Of a DNA stretch of 64,000 nucleotides, positions 49,837-61,575 are shown one piece after another. The notes under the pieces are model-generated. The model was not told the origin of the DNA. It saw only the letters and a program-made list of their open reading frames with translations, and ran no database searches. The first letter of the stretch is position 1. Each line of letters opens with the position of its first letter. The stretch comes from Aldrovandia affinis. Taxonomy: Eukaryota; Chordata; Actinopteri; Notacanthiformes; Halosauridae. The stretch is taken from assembly GCA_029706075.1 (NCBI GenBank), contig JAINUG010000015.1:1769715-1833714 (forward strand), written 5' to 3'. Both the position numbers and the translations under genes were made by a program.

Positions 49837-49960
49837 TTTGCATCACCTCCCCATATGCTACTGTATTGATATTAAGATCCTCATGTTGACTTTTAAAGTT
49901 TTACATGGCTCTGCCCCATAGTTCCTCAATGAGCTTGGTCATATGCGTAATTCAGAACAC
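49837..49960 (+). repeat. 124-bp copy of a LINE segment
   Basis: Matches 47906-48029 at 123 of 124 positions by eye; the only difference is G/A in CCTCAGTG versus CCTCAATG. Both sides change abruptly to unrelated sequence, so this is a copied piece and not a second full LINE. Confidence 0.9.
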
Positions 49961-50356
49961 TATGATTTATCTTTATCAAGGGAGCTCCGGCCAAGAAAAA
50001 CAGCACACAGAGCACGTTACAACATAAAAATACAATACAAAAACCACAACACAGCAAATTACACATTCTCAAGTAAAACAGCTGCAAACATGAAGGAACA
50101 TGAAGTGTAATAACTAAAAGCCATCTTCCCAAATTCTGTGGAAGTGCGAGGAACAATGAGATATGGGAAGCTCTGAGAGTGCAGGTTATAGGAACTTGTG
50201 TTGCAACTAAAAAGGCGATTTAAATAGCCAGGGAGTTGCCCTATGATGGCTTTATAAATGGAAATATGTCAATGTAGCCATCTACGGTAAAGTAATGAGT
50301 CCATTGATGAGTAATTGAGTAATGAGTCTATAATCATACAATGACGTGTAAGAGAT

Positions 50357-51525
50357 TTGGCATTTTTTTATTTAACCTTTATTTAACCAGGCAAGCCATT
50401 AAGAACAAATGCTTATTTACAATGGCGGCCTGGCAAAAGGCAAAGCCTCTTGAGGGAAGGGGAAAGGGGCTAAAAGGGAATGTTAAAAGTTAAGTTAAGA
50501 CAGCAGCACACATCCAAACATTTCCAACTACTCTACTTACAAACATGATCAGGCAATATAATAAAAGAGCAAAGAACAGCAACAGAACAAGAGTAGCATA
50601 CACAGGACAGGCATTAACACAGACAGGCAAAACAAACAGCAGCAGCAAGAATGCATAAGCATGCATGGGACAACAGTAGGCAGGCAACAGACAGGGGTTA
50701 GGGAATATTAGAGGGTTGGGAAACAGCAGCATGTATCAGTGAGAATGTCCATAATAGAGTTTTTGAAAACTGACTTTGGGATAAAATTGTCCAGTTTTAG
50801 TGTTTGTTGCAAATTGTTCCAATCTCTGGCTGCAGCAGCCCGGAATGACGACAGACCAAGTGCGGTATATGTTTTGGGGATTCTGAGCAGAATATGGTGA
50901 GCAGAACGGGTGTTGTATACAGCAGCTGTAGTTTGCAACAAGTAACACAGATAGGGGGGGAACAGACCAAGGAGGGTTTTGTAGATGAGCATGAACCAGT
51001 GAACATTACGACGGGTGTGTAAGGATGGCCAGTTGACAGAGGAATAAAAAGTGCAGTGGTGTGTTTTGAAATGGGCATTTGTAGCAAAACGGATAGCAGA
51101 GTGATAGAGAACATCAAGCTTTTGGAGTGCGCCCTTGCATGCCGACCTATAAACAACATCGCCATAATCTAACATGGGAAGGATGCTCATTTGAACAAGA
51201 GTTAGTTTAGCAGAGGGAGTGAAGGTGGAGCGCATTTGGTACAAGAAACCAAGTTTGGATTTGACCTTAGACTGTAGCCTGCTGATATGGTATGAGAAGG
51301 ACAGAGTGCTGTCTAGCCAGATACCCAGGTATTTGTATTCAGTGATCTGGTCTAGGATAGCCCCATCGAGGGTAGTGATATCTCGGGCTGGAAGGGGTAC
51401 AGAACCCTTCCTACCGAACCACATGACCTTGGTCTTGGTGGTGTTTAGCAGGAGGCTTAGGCTGGAGAAAGCCTGATGGACCTTAAGGAAGCTATCCTGA
51501 AGTAATGTAAGTACTGCTTTTGAAA
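50357..51525 (-). mobile_element. L2-like LINE, 3' half, minus strand
   Basis: An open frame of about 270 usable codons on the minus strand holds the C-terminal reverse transcriptase region. Landmarks are NTTKTKVMWF, EYKYLGIWLD and LPMLDYGDVVY (about 51150-51450), followed by the post-RT segment to the stop at 50708. The 3' UTR ends near 50360 in a TTTAACCTTTATTTAACCAG sequence (plus strand) common in fish LINEs. The 5' two thirds, including endonuclease and the YADD box, are missing. The long open frame suggests a fairly recent copy. Confidence 0.8.
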
Positions 51526-51935
51526 TAAAGCATAGGGCTCCATGGTAAACTGTGTCTATAGCATGGAGCATGGTAGCAGAAGCATAGGTAAAGGACATCA
51601 CCATAATCAATCATCGGGATAAATGCAGCTACGGCCAGTCTTTTCCTAGCAGAAAAGTTAAAGCATGTCTTATTTCTAAAATAAAAACCCAGTTTAATCT
51701 TTCGTTTTTTAAACAGATTGTCAATGTGTGTTTTAAAAGTAAGCTTTTCATCCAGCCAGATTCCAAGGAATTTATAGGATGACACTTGCTCAATACATTT
51801 CCCATCAGAGGTAGAGATATTGGTCGTAACAAGCTGCGGCTGTGATATGGAGAAATGCATAAATTTGGTTTGGTCTGAATTCAAGACCAATTTGACCAGC
51901 CTGAATGGAGTTAAAAATTATAATCAAGAAATTTA
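51526..51935 (-). mobile_element. second L2-like LINE fragment, same strand
   Basis: The minus strand reads VLNSDQTKFM, SYKFLGIWLDEKL and IDYGDVLY, the same protein region as the neighbouring copy but only distantly similar. It runs, with one frameshift, into ASATMLHAIDTVYHGAL before the other fragment begins. Two LINE pieces are therefore joined in tandem, one probably inserted into the other. Confidence 0.7.
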
Positions 51936-52052
51936 TCGGAAACAAGTTGAGAGTAATCATGGTTTGAAGTTATGGGTTTCAGCTTTTAGACTTTATGTCA
52001 AGCTGATGAATTGCTACTGTTTTCAATTCTTCTAGTGTACTTGTACATTTTC

Positions 52053-52102
52053 TTTGTGTAACCGCATGAAGGTTTACACAAACCTTCATGCAGTTACACA
52101 AA
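52053..52102. repeat. 23-bp stem, 4-base loop inverted repeat
   Basis: The left arm (52053-52075) and right arm (52080-52102) pair over 23 bases with a single mismatch around the loop ACAC. Core: CATGAAGGTTT and AAACCTTCATG. It overlaps the stop codon of the coiled-coil frame at 52086. Confidence 0.9.
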
Positions 52103-53762
52103 GTGTCTTCTCCACATTTACATTTCCTCTCCATATGCATTTCCCATGTTCCTTTCCTTTACATGACAGCCTGTTTTGTTTCCCATTTCTCTTCTGGTGA
52201 GACCTTCTAATTTTCACTTTTCTTTTTGGTCTTTCCAACTTTGACGGAGATGGACTCACCACATCAGAAGAGGGTTGGGTGTTCAACAAGACCTCATCAG
52301 GCATAACTAGGAGACCTTCCTCAAAACTATGGTCCCACCATAGGTCCTCCTCAGCATACTGCTGTTCCTCCACTTCACTTTCAAGGTCTGGCCAGCTGAG
52401 TGGGACTGAGGACCATCGCTCCCACTTCGATTCCCCCATCTGGTCATCATCTCCTGTCAGCTCCACTGGCTGCGAGATCTCCACCTGGGTACTAGAATCT
52501 TTCATGTCAGGCTTACAAGTCACACATTCAAATTCCTCACTCACCCTTTCCAATCGATCTTGTAGATCCAGCATAGTCTCGGTTTGGAGTTTCAGAACTT
52601 CACAAAACGAGTTTTCTGTGGCACGCTGCTGGGTTTCTTTTCGGTCCAGTCTCTCAGTTAAGACCTGCACTTCCTCTCGCAGTAGAGGGAGCTCTTCATT
52701 TTCCTTTTGTTCTCGCAGGAGTGCTTCAGAGGTGGTTCGGTGAAGTTCCTGCAAAACAAAAATCTTCTCTTCTTGTTCCTTTAGATGAAACTTCACCTCT
52801 TCCAACTGAGCCTCCAGCTCCCGCCTTCCCTCACGCTCTTGCTCCACTCGGCTCTGGAGTTGCTCCGCCTCGGACGCATGGTTCTCCGCTGCTCTCCTTA
52901 GCTCCGACTCCTTCTGCTCGAGCCTGGTCTGTAAATCCCCCTAGGCCCTGGCATACTCCTCTTTGGCCTGGTCTTGGGACTTCTGGATGTCCAGACACTG
53001 TCGGTTCTTTTCCTCCAACATCCTGGTTAGGGTTCGCACTTTTTCTTCTAGCGCCAGGTTGTGGGCCTCTACTCGCCTCACTTCATTGACAAGGGATGCT
53101 TTGTCCTTCTCCAGCTCCCCAGCCATGATTCCCAGCACTCTCAGCGAGTCAGTGTGCTCCTGCAGCAATCTCCCAACAGCCACCAGATGGCGCTCCTCCG
53201 AGGTCCCCAACTCAGCTTTCGTCCGGTACAGCTCAGTCTGGACACCTTTCAGTTGTTGGACCTCCCGGAGGGTGACTCACCATTGGTCCTCCACCATGGC
53301 CGCCCGTCTCTGGTTCTTCACCAGGTCCTCCCTCTGGTCCCGACAACATTGCTCCAATTTCTGGATCTCGTCCTCTTTGCCCTTGATCACAATTTGTGCC
53401 TTTCCTAACTCCTCCTCTAAACCAGCACACTTGTCTGTGACAGTTGTATGCTGCTTTTGCGGCTTACCCGGGACATTTTCTCTCTTCTCCCTAGGGGGCA
53501 CCACAGAGCAGGAGTGGCCATCCTTCTTTAGGACTTTTTTCATCTCTTGTCGTCCCTTCAGGGTTCTCAACACCCTCTCCATTTCACTGATGGCCTCAGC
53601 AACGTCGGGCGCTATTCCAGCCAAAAAGGAGCATTTGAGGGCTGGACTTGCTTGAAAGTAGACCTTGAGGGAACGTCGGTGCACTTTTGACAGGTGCTTG
53701 TTCCCCTCTGCCTCCAGCCAAGACTCCATGTCTGGATCCACTGTCCAGTCCCCTTCCATCAT
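52086..53762 (-). pseudogene. intronless coiled-coil protein frame with two premature stops
   Basis: One minus-strand frame of 558 codons starts at ATG 53762 (MMEGDWTVD; an in-frame TGA lies just upstream). It is broken only by TGA at 53277-53279 (codon 162) and TAG at 52941-52943 (codon 274). Residues 1-110 look globular, with no recognised domain. About 115-420 are heptad-patterned, rich in Glu, Leu, Arg and Gln, so a long coiled coil. About 420-500 are acidic (DDDQMGESKWERW), and 505-545 are basic (RPKRKVKIRRSHQKR). Both stops are one C-to-T change from Arg or Gln. The absence of introns suggests a retrocopy or a mobile-element structural gene. The plus-strand ORFs over it are shadows. Family not recognised. 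Confidence 0.65.
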
Positions 53763-53799
53763 GGAGTAGTTCTTTCAAAAATCAATAATCCCACTCATT

Positions 53800-54245
53800 T
53801 TTACATTTGACATTTTAAGCATTTAGCAGACGCTCTTATCCAGAGCGACTTACAAGATGTGCATTAATACAAGGTAAGAACAATCAAAGTTAGCGTACAA
53901 GATCAGTGCAGTAAAACAAACACAAAAGACATCATTGCAAATACTGGCGTCAATCGACTTCCCAGTATCATCACAAACACCTGTAACATTGGGAAAGAAA
54001 AGGTTAGTGGGGTCCCATTGCCTTGACTTTTTTTGGCTAGATTGGCTAGAAGGACAGTGTTCAGTGGTAGTGGAGTCTGAAGAGGTGGGTTTTGAGTCTC
54101 TTGCGGAAGATTGGAAGCATGACCAGTTTGGTGCATGTTAGCTATTGTTTGGTAAAACCAAAAAATTGGTGACTGCTGATTGACTGCGGTTGAGAAGTAA
54201 CGTCCTGCTACCTGGAGAGCGGGGGCAGAGGGTAACAGGTTAATA
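53800..54245 (-). repeat. retroposon 3' region with fish tail motif
   Basis: AGCATTTAGCAGACGCTCTT and ATCCAGAGCGACTTACAAG occur at 53818-53857, the tail seen in other repeats here. The following sequence to about 54240 (GAGGTGGGTTTTGAGTCTCT) resembles a common fish interspersed repeat. The family is not named with certainty. Confidence 0.5.
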
Positions 54246-54887
54246 TGAAGTGTACGTGTTATACTTTCTGTCAAGCAAATAAAACATCATCGTATTCGAG
54301 ATGTACTTGCCTGCTCTTGAGTTTCTCATTCCTACCCGTTCTGTTGGGGGACGCAACACCTCACTTCACTGATCTGCAATCTACAAAAGGTGCACAGACA
54401 CAGTGTTCAAAGTATGCAATGGCAAGGAGTAAAATGGACAACATATTGTGAAAACTATAAATCATATAATAATGCGCAATATACACATTGTGAGAATCAA
54501 GGGAAAAGAAAGAGGCCATTATTTATGATCACATTAGTTATCAGTTGCTCGATATTTGTGTTTTGCATTATTCTCTTACATCATGGACAATGCTCAGCTA
54601 AAGGAATATTAATGGTGGCTTTACTGAAATACAAAGTGTCATCGTTGGGATATGGCTCTATACATCATTCATGTAGCAATGAAAAACAATAAACATATCT
54701 GATAGATTACACACTGTATTTGAATTGTATATTTACTCCAAGATTGAATACTTATGTATTTGCAGGGGGGGATTGCAGTTTTACTGTATACATGTTTTCT
54801 GGGCCTTTCCAGAAACTCTGACAGATGTTCCAGGATGCATCAGCAGTTGCCATCAGCAGCATGGGTGAGGTGTGCTAAAGTGAGTAA

Positions 54888-54918
<31 letters not shown>

Positions 54919-56487
54919 GATAAGATTGGGGCACATGGGGGACTGATACAGGATTTGAACATCCTCTGTGGTTGTCGCCTAGAAAAAGGGAAAGAGAAGT
55001 CGGCTTTCAATGGTGAATGAAGTGTTATTTTCTGTCATTTTACAGTATATACCAACAGTTTAATATATGTATCTATGAAAGCAAATTCATAATATGCAAT
55101 TTAATATTTCTTTTGTCTACCACTTTTCACAAAATGCCAATATTGTGTCATTCCACTGAAAATATAAATGAACTATTAATCATTTCCTTATATGTGTAAA
55201 CCTCCTGCTGAGATACTTTTTGGAATTACACAAAAATGGAGGAAGCCTTTACTGGAAAAGCCAAACACCAAAAGACTATTTCCTTGAAAGGAACTCATCT
55301 TAAGAAGTCTTGTTTAAGCTTGTATCAACTTGATTTATTTTATTTGGAAGGTTTCCAGATTTTGGCTACCAACATACTGAAAGCTCAAATAGTTACATTT
55401 ACACAACAATGAAACAACACTAAACGAAAGTTTAAACTGAATGAAAGCTTTAATAGTTAAGTAGTTGCCTTTCTGGAAAAAACTGAACCAAAGTCAGACT
55501 ATTTCCTCATTTATTAATATTCAGAAAATGCTAATATCTTAGTGATGTACCACTGGCATTTAAGGTTTTTTTTGCACAGGCAATAAATGAGTTGCTACAA
55601 AGATTCATAAAGGGTGTCGATTGACTTCATATCATCAAACAACGGCGTAAAAATATTTTCCGCTTTTAATGCTACCAGTAGGATGCAGTACCACCCACAC
55701 ACATTTATGCTTGTAGCTGTGAGTACATGCATCTTTAATATTGAAATATTGAAATAGCATGTACTTACAAAAGTGCTACAATGGCCAACACCTTTGTAAA
55801 GAGTTATTCTACGGGCAATTAATGTAACCTATCACTCTTGAGATGTTTGGATATTGGAGGTGAGTTTGTGCTTGTGCTTGAACACGTGTGCTGTGTACTG
55901 GAGGAGGGGAGAGCGAGCGGAAGCTACCGTACCCAGGTGGGCCATCTGATTCATCACACAAATTAGTCTTGACACCTTGATAGACGGAAACTGCTCCTCT
56001 TCCACTGAGCTGGGAGGTTGGTCTACTCCGTGCCGACACCTACGCACAACACACACAGAGGCACACATGCACATCACCCGCACTCACACGTGCATGCACA
56101 AAAAACAACATTAGGCAACGTTCTCCTCCACCACGCAGGCCTTTCCTTTCAGCTGGTTTAGCTTAAATTAAATCAATGTAGCCATACCCAAAGCAACCGC
56201 TAGCAGAAGCTTGCTGCAGACACTACACCTCCTTTAAAGCCATAAACTCTGATGAGAGGGACACTACACAGTTCTCGCACAGACCCACCATATGTGACAG
56301 CAACCCGACACTGGACTCTCATAAATGCTAGCTGTGACTACAGCCATCATGATTATAATGTTTCACATTACACATGCTGTGGGAACACATTTGAGAGGTT
56401 TTGGCCCTGCTGTGTGTGAAGCTACTTTTGCTGGGGGACACAGGACAAAGAGTGCAATCATAAGCATCCCTTCATAGAAAGCCCTTA
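54246..56487. other. no gene seen; one microsatellite
   Basis: A (GT)n microsatellite at 54888-54915 and CA-rich sequence at 56040-56100. No exon or element was recognised. Confidence 0.45.
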
Positions 56488-56640
56488 ACCTCCTCGGTCC
56501 TGCAGTACCCCATCTACGCTGGTTTTCATTCCAACCGATCTCTTGATTAATTACAGTTGTTGTGTTTATGTGCGCCTCAATTTTGTGCTGAGAAGGTTTG
56601 GCTCATTGCTCATTTGCTTTGTCCACACTTTCAGCATTTA
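56488..56640 (+). repeat. interspersed repeat fragment
   Basis: The run TGCAGTACCCCATCTACGCT followed by GGTTTTCATTCCAACC resembles a dispersed repeat common in fish genomes. Borders are unclear. Confidence 0.35.
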
Positions 56641-56698
56641 GGATAGCACGGATTTCAGCTGTAGATCTATCAATAAATCAATAAAAAATGTAACCTCT

Positions 56699-57057
56699 GG
56701 GGGCCTCCCGCGTGGTCTAGTGGTTTCAACGTCCGATGCTGGCCACAGCGACCGGGGTTTGATTCCCCTCTGGCCGGGAGTGCCACCGGGGCGGCAATTG
56801 GCTGTCCGCCCTAGGGAGGGGGGAGGGAAGCCAACACACAGTTCGCTGCGCACAGGAGTGGTTCTGGGGTGCCCGAATTACAGTCAACAGCATGACAAGT
56901 GCTGTCTCGGAGGAGGCAGCGCTTCGCCATTGTCACTGCCGGTCACAGGGCTACGGCAGCGAACTATGAGGGAGGGGATTGAACTAAGCACAGCGGGAGT
57001 AATTGGCTACCAAATTGGGAGAAAAACTGGGTAAAATGGAAAAAAAGAAAAAAGAAA
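56699..57057 (+). repeat. tRNA-derived SINE with 9-bp duplication
   Basis: Same family as 42985-43368: GCCTCCCGCGTGGTCTAGTG head, GGCTGTCCGCCCTAGGGAG body, TAATTGGCTACCAAATTGGG tail and A-rich end. GTAACCTCT lies on both sides (56690-56698 and 57058-57066). Confidence 0.88.
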
Positions 57058-57389
57058 GTAACCTCTTTCAGAAGGAATTATTTGACACATTGCAGAAAAT
57101 CAAAGCATTTGTTGTCTGAGAACTGATCTGACTGATTAAAAGTCCTTCAATTCAAATATAATTTTCATTCTTTGTAACATGAATCTGTTTCTGACATAAT
57201 GTGGCATTAAGAGGGTTAGATTAAACCAACCCTCATTAGACATTAGCAGTGTCTAATTAAAAACACTTAACAGCTCATTATGCTACAGGAATTGCAATTA
57301 TGTTTCGAACGACAATCCCTGGACTGGAGCAGAGCAGCTGATGGTAAGAAGTGGCAGAGTAGTGGGGTTTGCTGGTCTATGGACCGGAT

Positions 57390-58110
57390 CTTAATTTTTT
57401 TCTGTCTCTCCCCCCAGACACGGGAGAGACACAGTGGGAGGGCAGGTTAAAATAAAACAAACACAAAGTCTTTACTCCCCAGGCACACACATATCCAGTG
57501 ACTTTTCAAGTGCTTCCCCAAACCCATGCACACAGAGACACTCAAACATTCTCTTTTGACCCAAACACACAGAGACCACGTCACTCATCACAGTGAGAGT
57601 TCTGGCAACCAGCCCCGAGACACTCTCCACTCTTTCAGTGAGAGTTCTCGGGGCATTGTCCAGAAACACTCCACTGCCCAAGAGCGAGGTCTCTTAACGC
57701 AAATGCAGAGAGAGGGAGGCAGACACTATTTCAGTGCGGCCTCTCTCTCCCTTTCCCAGACACACACAGGAAGCACTCTACTCAGTCACTTTCGACAAAC
57801 GCACACAGAACTCAACATAAACTCCACACAGACTCCGCCTCCCAGAAATTTGGATTACAGACACGTGCAACCATGCCCAACAGAGTCGCATCAAACATCA
57901 AACATCAAACACTACACAATAATACACAATATACGTGCACGCGCACTCACACACACGAATGACCAGACAAAGACTAACTCTCAATGCGCACACATAATGA
58001 CAAGACAAGACTAACTCTCTTAATTCAAACACATGAATGACATGACAAGACTAACTGATTCCCCACTCGCCCCATCTGCTCTTAAATAGGCTTACTTTCT
58101 GGCTGGCTCT
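57390..58110 (-). mobile_element. possible LTR-like repeat, unresolved
   Basis: In reverse complement there is a TATTTAAGAG TATA-like site near 58090 and a GTTTTATTTTAACC polyadenylation-like region near 57450. Between them lie CA-rich stretches and a repeated AGTGAGAGTTCT motif (57591 and 57636). The layout resembles an LTR, but TG/CA ends and a target duplication were not found. Confidence 0.3.
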
Positions 58111-58732
58111 TAAATACAGTTTTATAAATAATAAATACGCTTTATGAAAAGAGTCAGTAAGTACTTGAGAATGAACCCTAGGGAAATCTCAGAGTTTAAG
58201 TACCGCACAAATATCAAGAGAATAACCCTTACAGGGATGATTTATAAATCAATCTTTCTTGCCTTTTAACTGTCGGTCTGCAGGCTCCTCGGTAACTTAC
58301 AATTCTCTGCTTGAGATAAATGTATTATGATGGAACAAATGAGAGGATGTGCTAGCGTTGGGCAGTGACACTTGCTGTCTTCACTACAGCCTTATATTGA
58401 TGTGGGGAGTTACAGCAGCATTGTCATTCACTCTCTCCACCACTGTGTCTGTCTGTCCACTCTCCTTCAGTGACCACCCTCCCAAGTTCTAGAGAAAGCA
58501 CTGAGATCTGATACCTCTCCTTCACCACCATCACCATGGCCACTGTTGCTGGCAGAGCCTTCTCAAGCTATGCACCATGGCTTTGGAAAGATATGCCTAA
58601 GGATAACAGAGACAGTGAAACTGCTTAGTTTTGTCATATTTAGAGTAAATACATTATTTACAATAAAACAGGTTTTAATATTGTTTGCATGTTTATGATC
58701 ATAATAAAATTAGAATTTATTTTGTAATGTGT
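58111..58732. other. no gene seen
   Basis: Unassigned sequence. Confidence 0.45.
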
Positions 58733-59056
58733 TTGGCGGCACGGTGGGGCAGTGGATAGCACTGTCGCTGCACAACAAGAAGGTCCCGGGCTCAATCCCG
58801 GCCGTGTCTGCATGGGTTTCCTCCGGGTACTCCGATTTCCTCCCACAGTCCAAAGACATGCACGTTAGGCTAATTGGAGATTATAAATGTGCATTTAGGT
58901 ATGGGTGTGTGAGTGAATGGTGTATGTGCCCTGCGATTGATTGACGACCTGTCCAGAGTGTATTCCTGCCTCTCGCCCAATGCATGCTGGGACAGGCTCC
59001 AGCCCCCCCTGACCAGGAATAAACGGGTTAGATACTGAATGAATGAATGAATGAAT
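58733..59056 (+). repeat. tRNA-derived SINE, diverged copy
   Basis: Same family as 36527-36886 (GGCGGCACGGTGGGGCAGTG, CCACAGTCCAAAGACATGCA, TAATTGGAGA) with internal deletions. It ends in (GAAT)n, not (ATGG)n. It is an older copy. Confidence 0.85.
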
Positions 59057-59724
59057 TAATTAATTTTGTGTTTAGTGTTATGTTTACCATGGAATGGGTG
59101 TAGATTGTTTTGAGATATACAGTACCATTAATGCACTGCACTTTAAAATATATAATAATAATTACAATAATATATTTCAAATTCTTCTTCTTATTATTAT
59201 TATCGAAGTCTGTAAACAAATGCAACAGCAGATTTTAGTTTGGCTTGAAGTTTATGTGAACACAGTAATAAATATGTTTGTAAATGGTTCTTTACATGCA
59301 ACTAAATGAAGAGGGGATCAGTCTTATATTTTTTACAGTGTGGTCTGGAAGCACTTTCAAAGGCTGCCTAAGCAGAAACACTGTATTAAGAGAGTTTCCT
59401 ACCAATTAACAGATATGAGTCAGACTTGGATTTGTAACTCAAATACAGCCAAGGCCACCTACTGCTCAAACTGGGTCTGTTAAGTTGCCCCTTGTCGCCC
59501 ACTGAACAAACAAGGCAAGAGTTTTGACATTACATTCTTACTTACATAAGCCTTTACTTTTCAAATTATCAGCGTAAGTAACAATTGCACTCTATTCCCA
59601 TTTTTGGTCATTTTTAAGTAATTGAAATGGTGTCAAATAGCAATCCTATAGTGACAATGATGGTACTTGCTGATATGTTTGCATTCTCAAGGGGATCATT
59701 TGTCTCAAAGAGACATAAGAACAT
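59057..59724. other. no gene seen
   Basis: AT-rich unassigned sequence. Confidence 0.45.
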
Positions 59725-59885
59725 AAGAATAAATAATGAAGAGAACGGGCCGTTCGGCCCATCTTGAATAGCCCAAGCGTTTCTGCCTCTACTACCTGAC
59801 CTGGCAAGCTGTTCCAGGCATTGACAACTCTCTGTGTAAGGAAAAACTTCCTAATATCTGTGCGGAATTTGACAAATCATGAGAC
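59725..59885 (+). repeat. interspersed repeat (ACATAAGAACATAAGAA type)
   Basis: ACATAAGAACATAAGAATAA, then GGGCCGTTCGGCCCATCTTG, then GTGTAAGGAAAAACTTCCTA. This order is familiar from dispersed retroposon tails in many fishes. The parent family is uncertain. Confidence 0.5.
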
Positions 59886-61570
59886 AATGATTGAGTCAGA
59901 TTTGTTCAAAAATAAACTCTCCTGCTGCCTCAAAACAAAGAGAAAAAAACCACGAATGCTGGAAAAAAAAAAAAAAAAAAAACAGCTGAAGAGTGATTCA
60001 TACAGGAATCTTAACCACCATGTAATCTTAAATAGCAACCAAGCAAAATACTAATAGCAGCTCCCATGGCACAGAAGACCATGGGAGTTAAAAGGAAGTG
60101 AGGTAATTTGGTGACCAAGAGTGACTAAGTAAGCTTTAACTTACTAACTAAAACTTACTAAAACTGATCTGTTCTCTACATTCAGTAATGAAAGAGATGA
60201 TTTTGCTTTGTTAGGTTACAGGTTACAGTTCAAAATCAAGAAAAAATATCCTGCAAGCAAAAAAAAAAACGAAGAAAGTAAAACATTGAACCTTGAATCC
60301 ATTATTTTCAGACAAAACTTATTTGCACAGATACACATCAGCAGAATTACAGTGTATGTGTTTTTGATCCGGTTGTCAAAAGTTAAGAAAAAATCTGAGG
60401 TTGGAGACTGAGGTTGAGAGTGAGATGTTCTGTCCTGCAATAGTGAGGTGGGTCAAACTCAGTGGGGTAGTTATTGTGATATGTAGGTATATGCCAGTGT
60501 ATACCCAACTTATTTTCGCAACATTTCGCATGCACTTACCTATATACACCCATTATAGCCACGTGACAACCACTTTTTTTGAGAGCATGCGAGACACATT
60601 GCCAGAATGAAGGGAATGGTTTACTGGAAATCTGTTATAAAAGTGAGGACAAGGGCACATGATTGGACTATGATCAAGTTTACAGGAAGATGCTATACAT
60701 TTTAGGATTTTTGCTCAATATTTCTTGAGTTATTTCTGAGAATTTAGTGAGAACCTGTGGTGGAGTGGGGTGAGGGGTCATTGGGTGGTGGAGGCATAGT
60801 GGTTCAACAACAGATGTGAGATCTGATGTTGCAACCTTTATGTTGGAAAAACTCAATAAACCTGTTACACGGTACCTCGGCAAGAGACTGGGTTTGGCAT
60901 CTTAGATGGGGAATATTGGAGAGCACGTGCCTAGGCTACCTGCACCATTGTTCATGAGGCTGGAGTAGAGCGTTCATCTTGCCTCTATCAAATCTTTATA
61001 ATAAGCCCTTTGATGCTCTTGAAAGTAGTAGTGAATTCACAAAAAATAGAAGTATGACATAGATGTAGGAGTTTGGCCTCAGACCTGTTTTTCACGAGGC
61101 TCATTTTGTTTGAGTACAGAACATATTGTATTGCACATCCAATAAATCTGGTGCAGCGAAACACATTAGTCTGCCCATTAATGTGAGTCACACTGATGCA
61201 AGTAAGATTTAGCACAAGTTAATGTAAGACATTGTAATTGCTATCCTCATCAGTTTATGGCTTATAAGTTTTGTGGTCAGGTAAAGAAACGGATATATGG
61301 ACAATTTTCCAATTTTGTCAAAAAAGTGACATTGTACAAAATTTAGTAAATATTCACTGTAACAGATCTGTCTGGAGCATGGAAGGTTATGTTTGGACAT
61401 CCAGCACACTTCGGCCTCAGCGGTGAGTGATTTCCAGCCAATACTCCCTGTTCATCACACTTAACCTGGACTGTAAAAAAATATTTACCCAAATGAAGGA
61501 TGAACTATAAAATAATATTCCTGATAATAATAACTGAGCCTGAGCTTAGTATGCAATTGATAAATGTAAT
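59886..61570. other. no gene seen
   Basis: Unassigned sequence with an A run at 59959-59980. Confidence 0.45.
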
Positions 61571-61575
61571 CTTGT

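Noticed and set aside
52279-53655. Plus-strand ORFs of 154, 122, 230 and 115 codons
   Set aside because: Ser/Cys-rich translations antisense to a heptad-patterned minus-strand frame; typical shadows.
57526-58014. 162-codon ORF rich in His, Thr and Ser
   Set aside because: It reads CA-rich low-complexity sequence inside an LTR-like repeat and has no domain.
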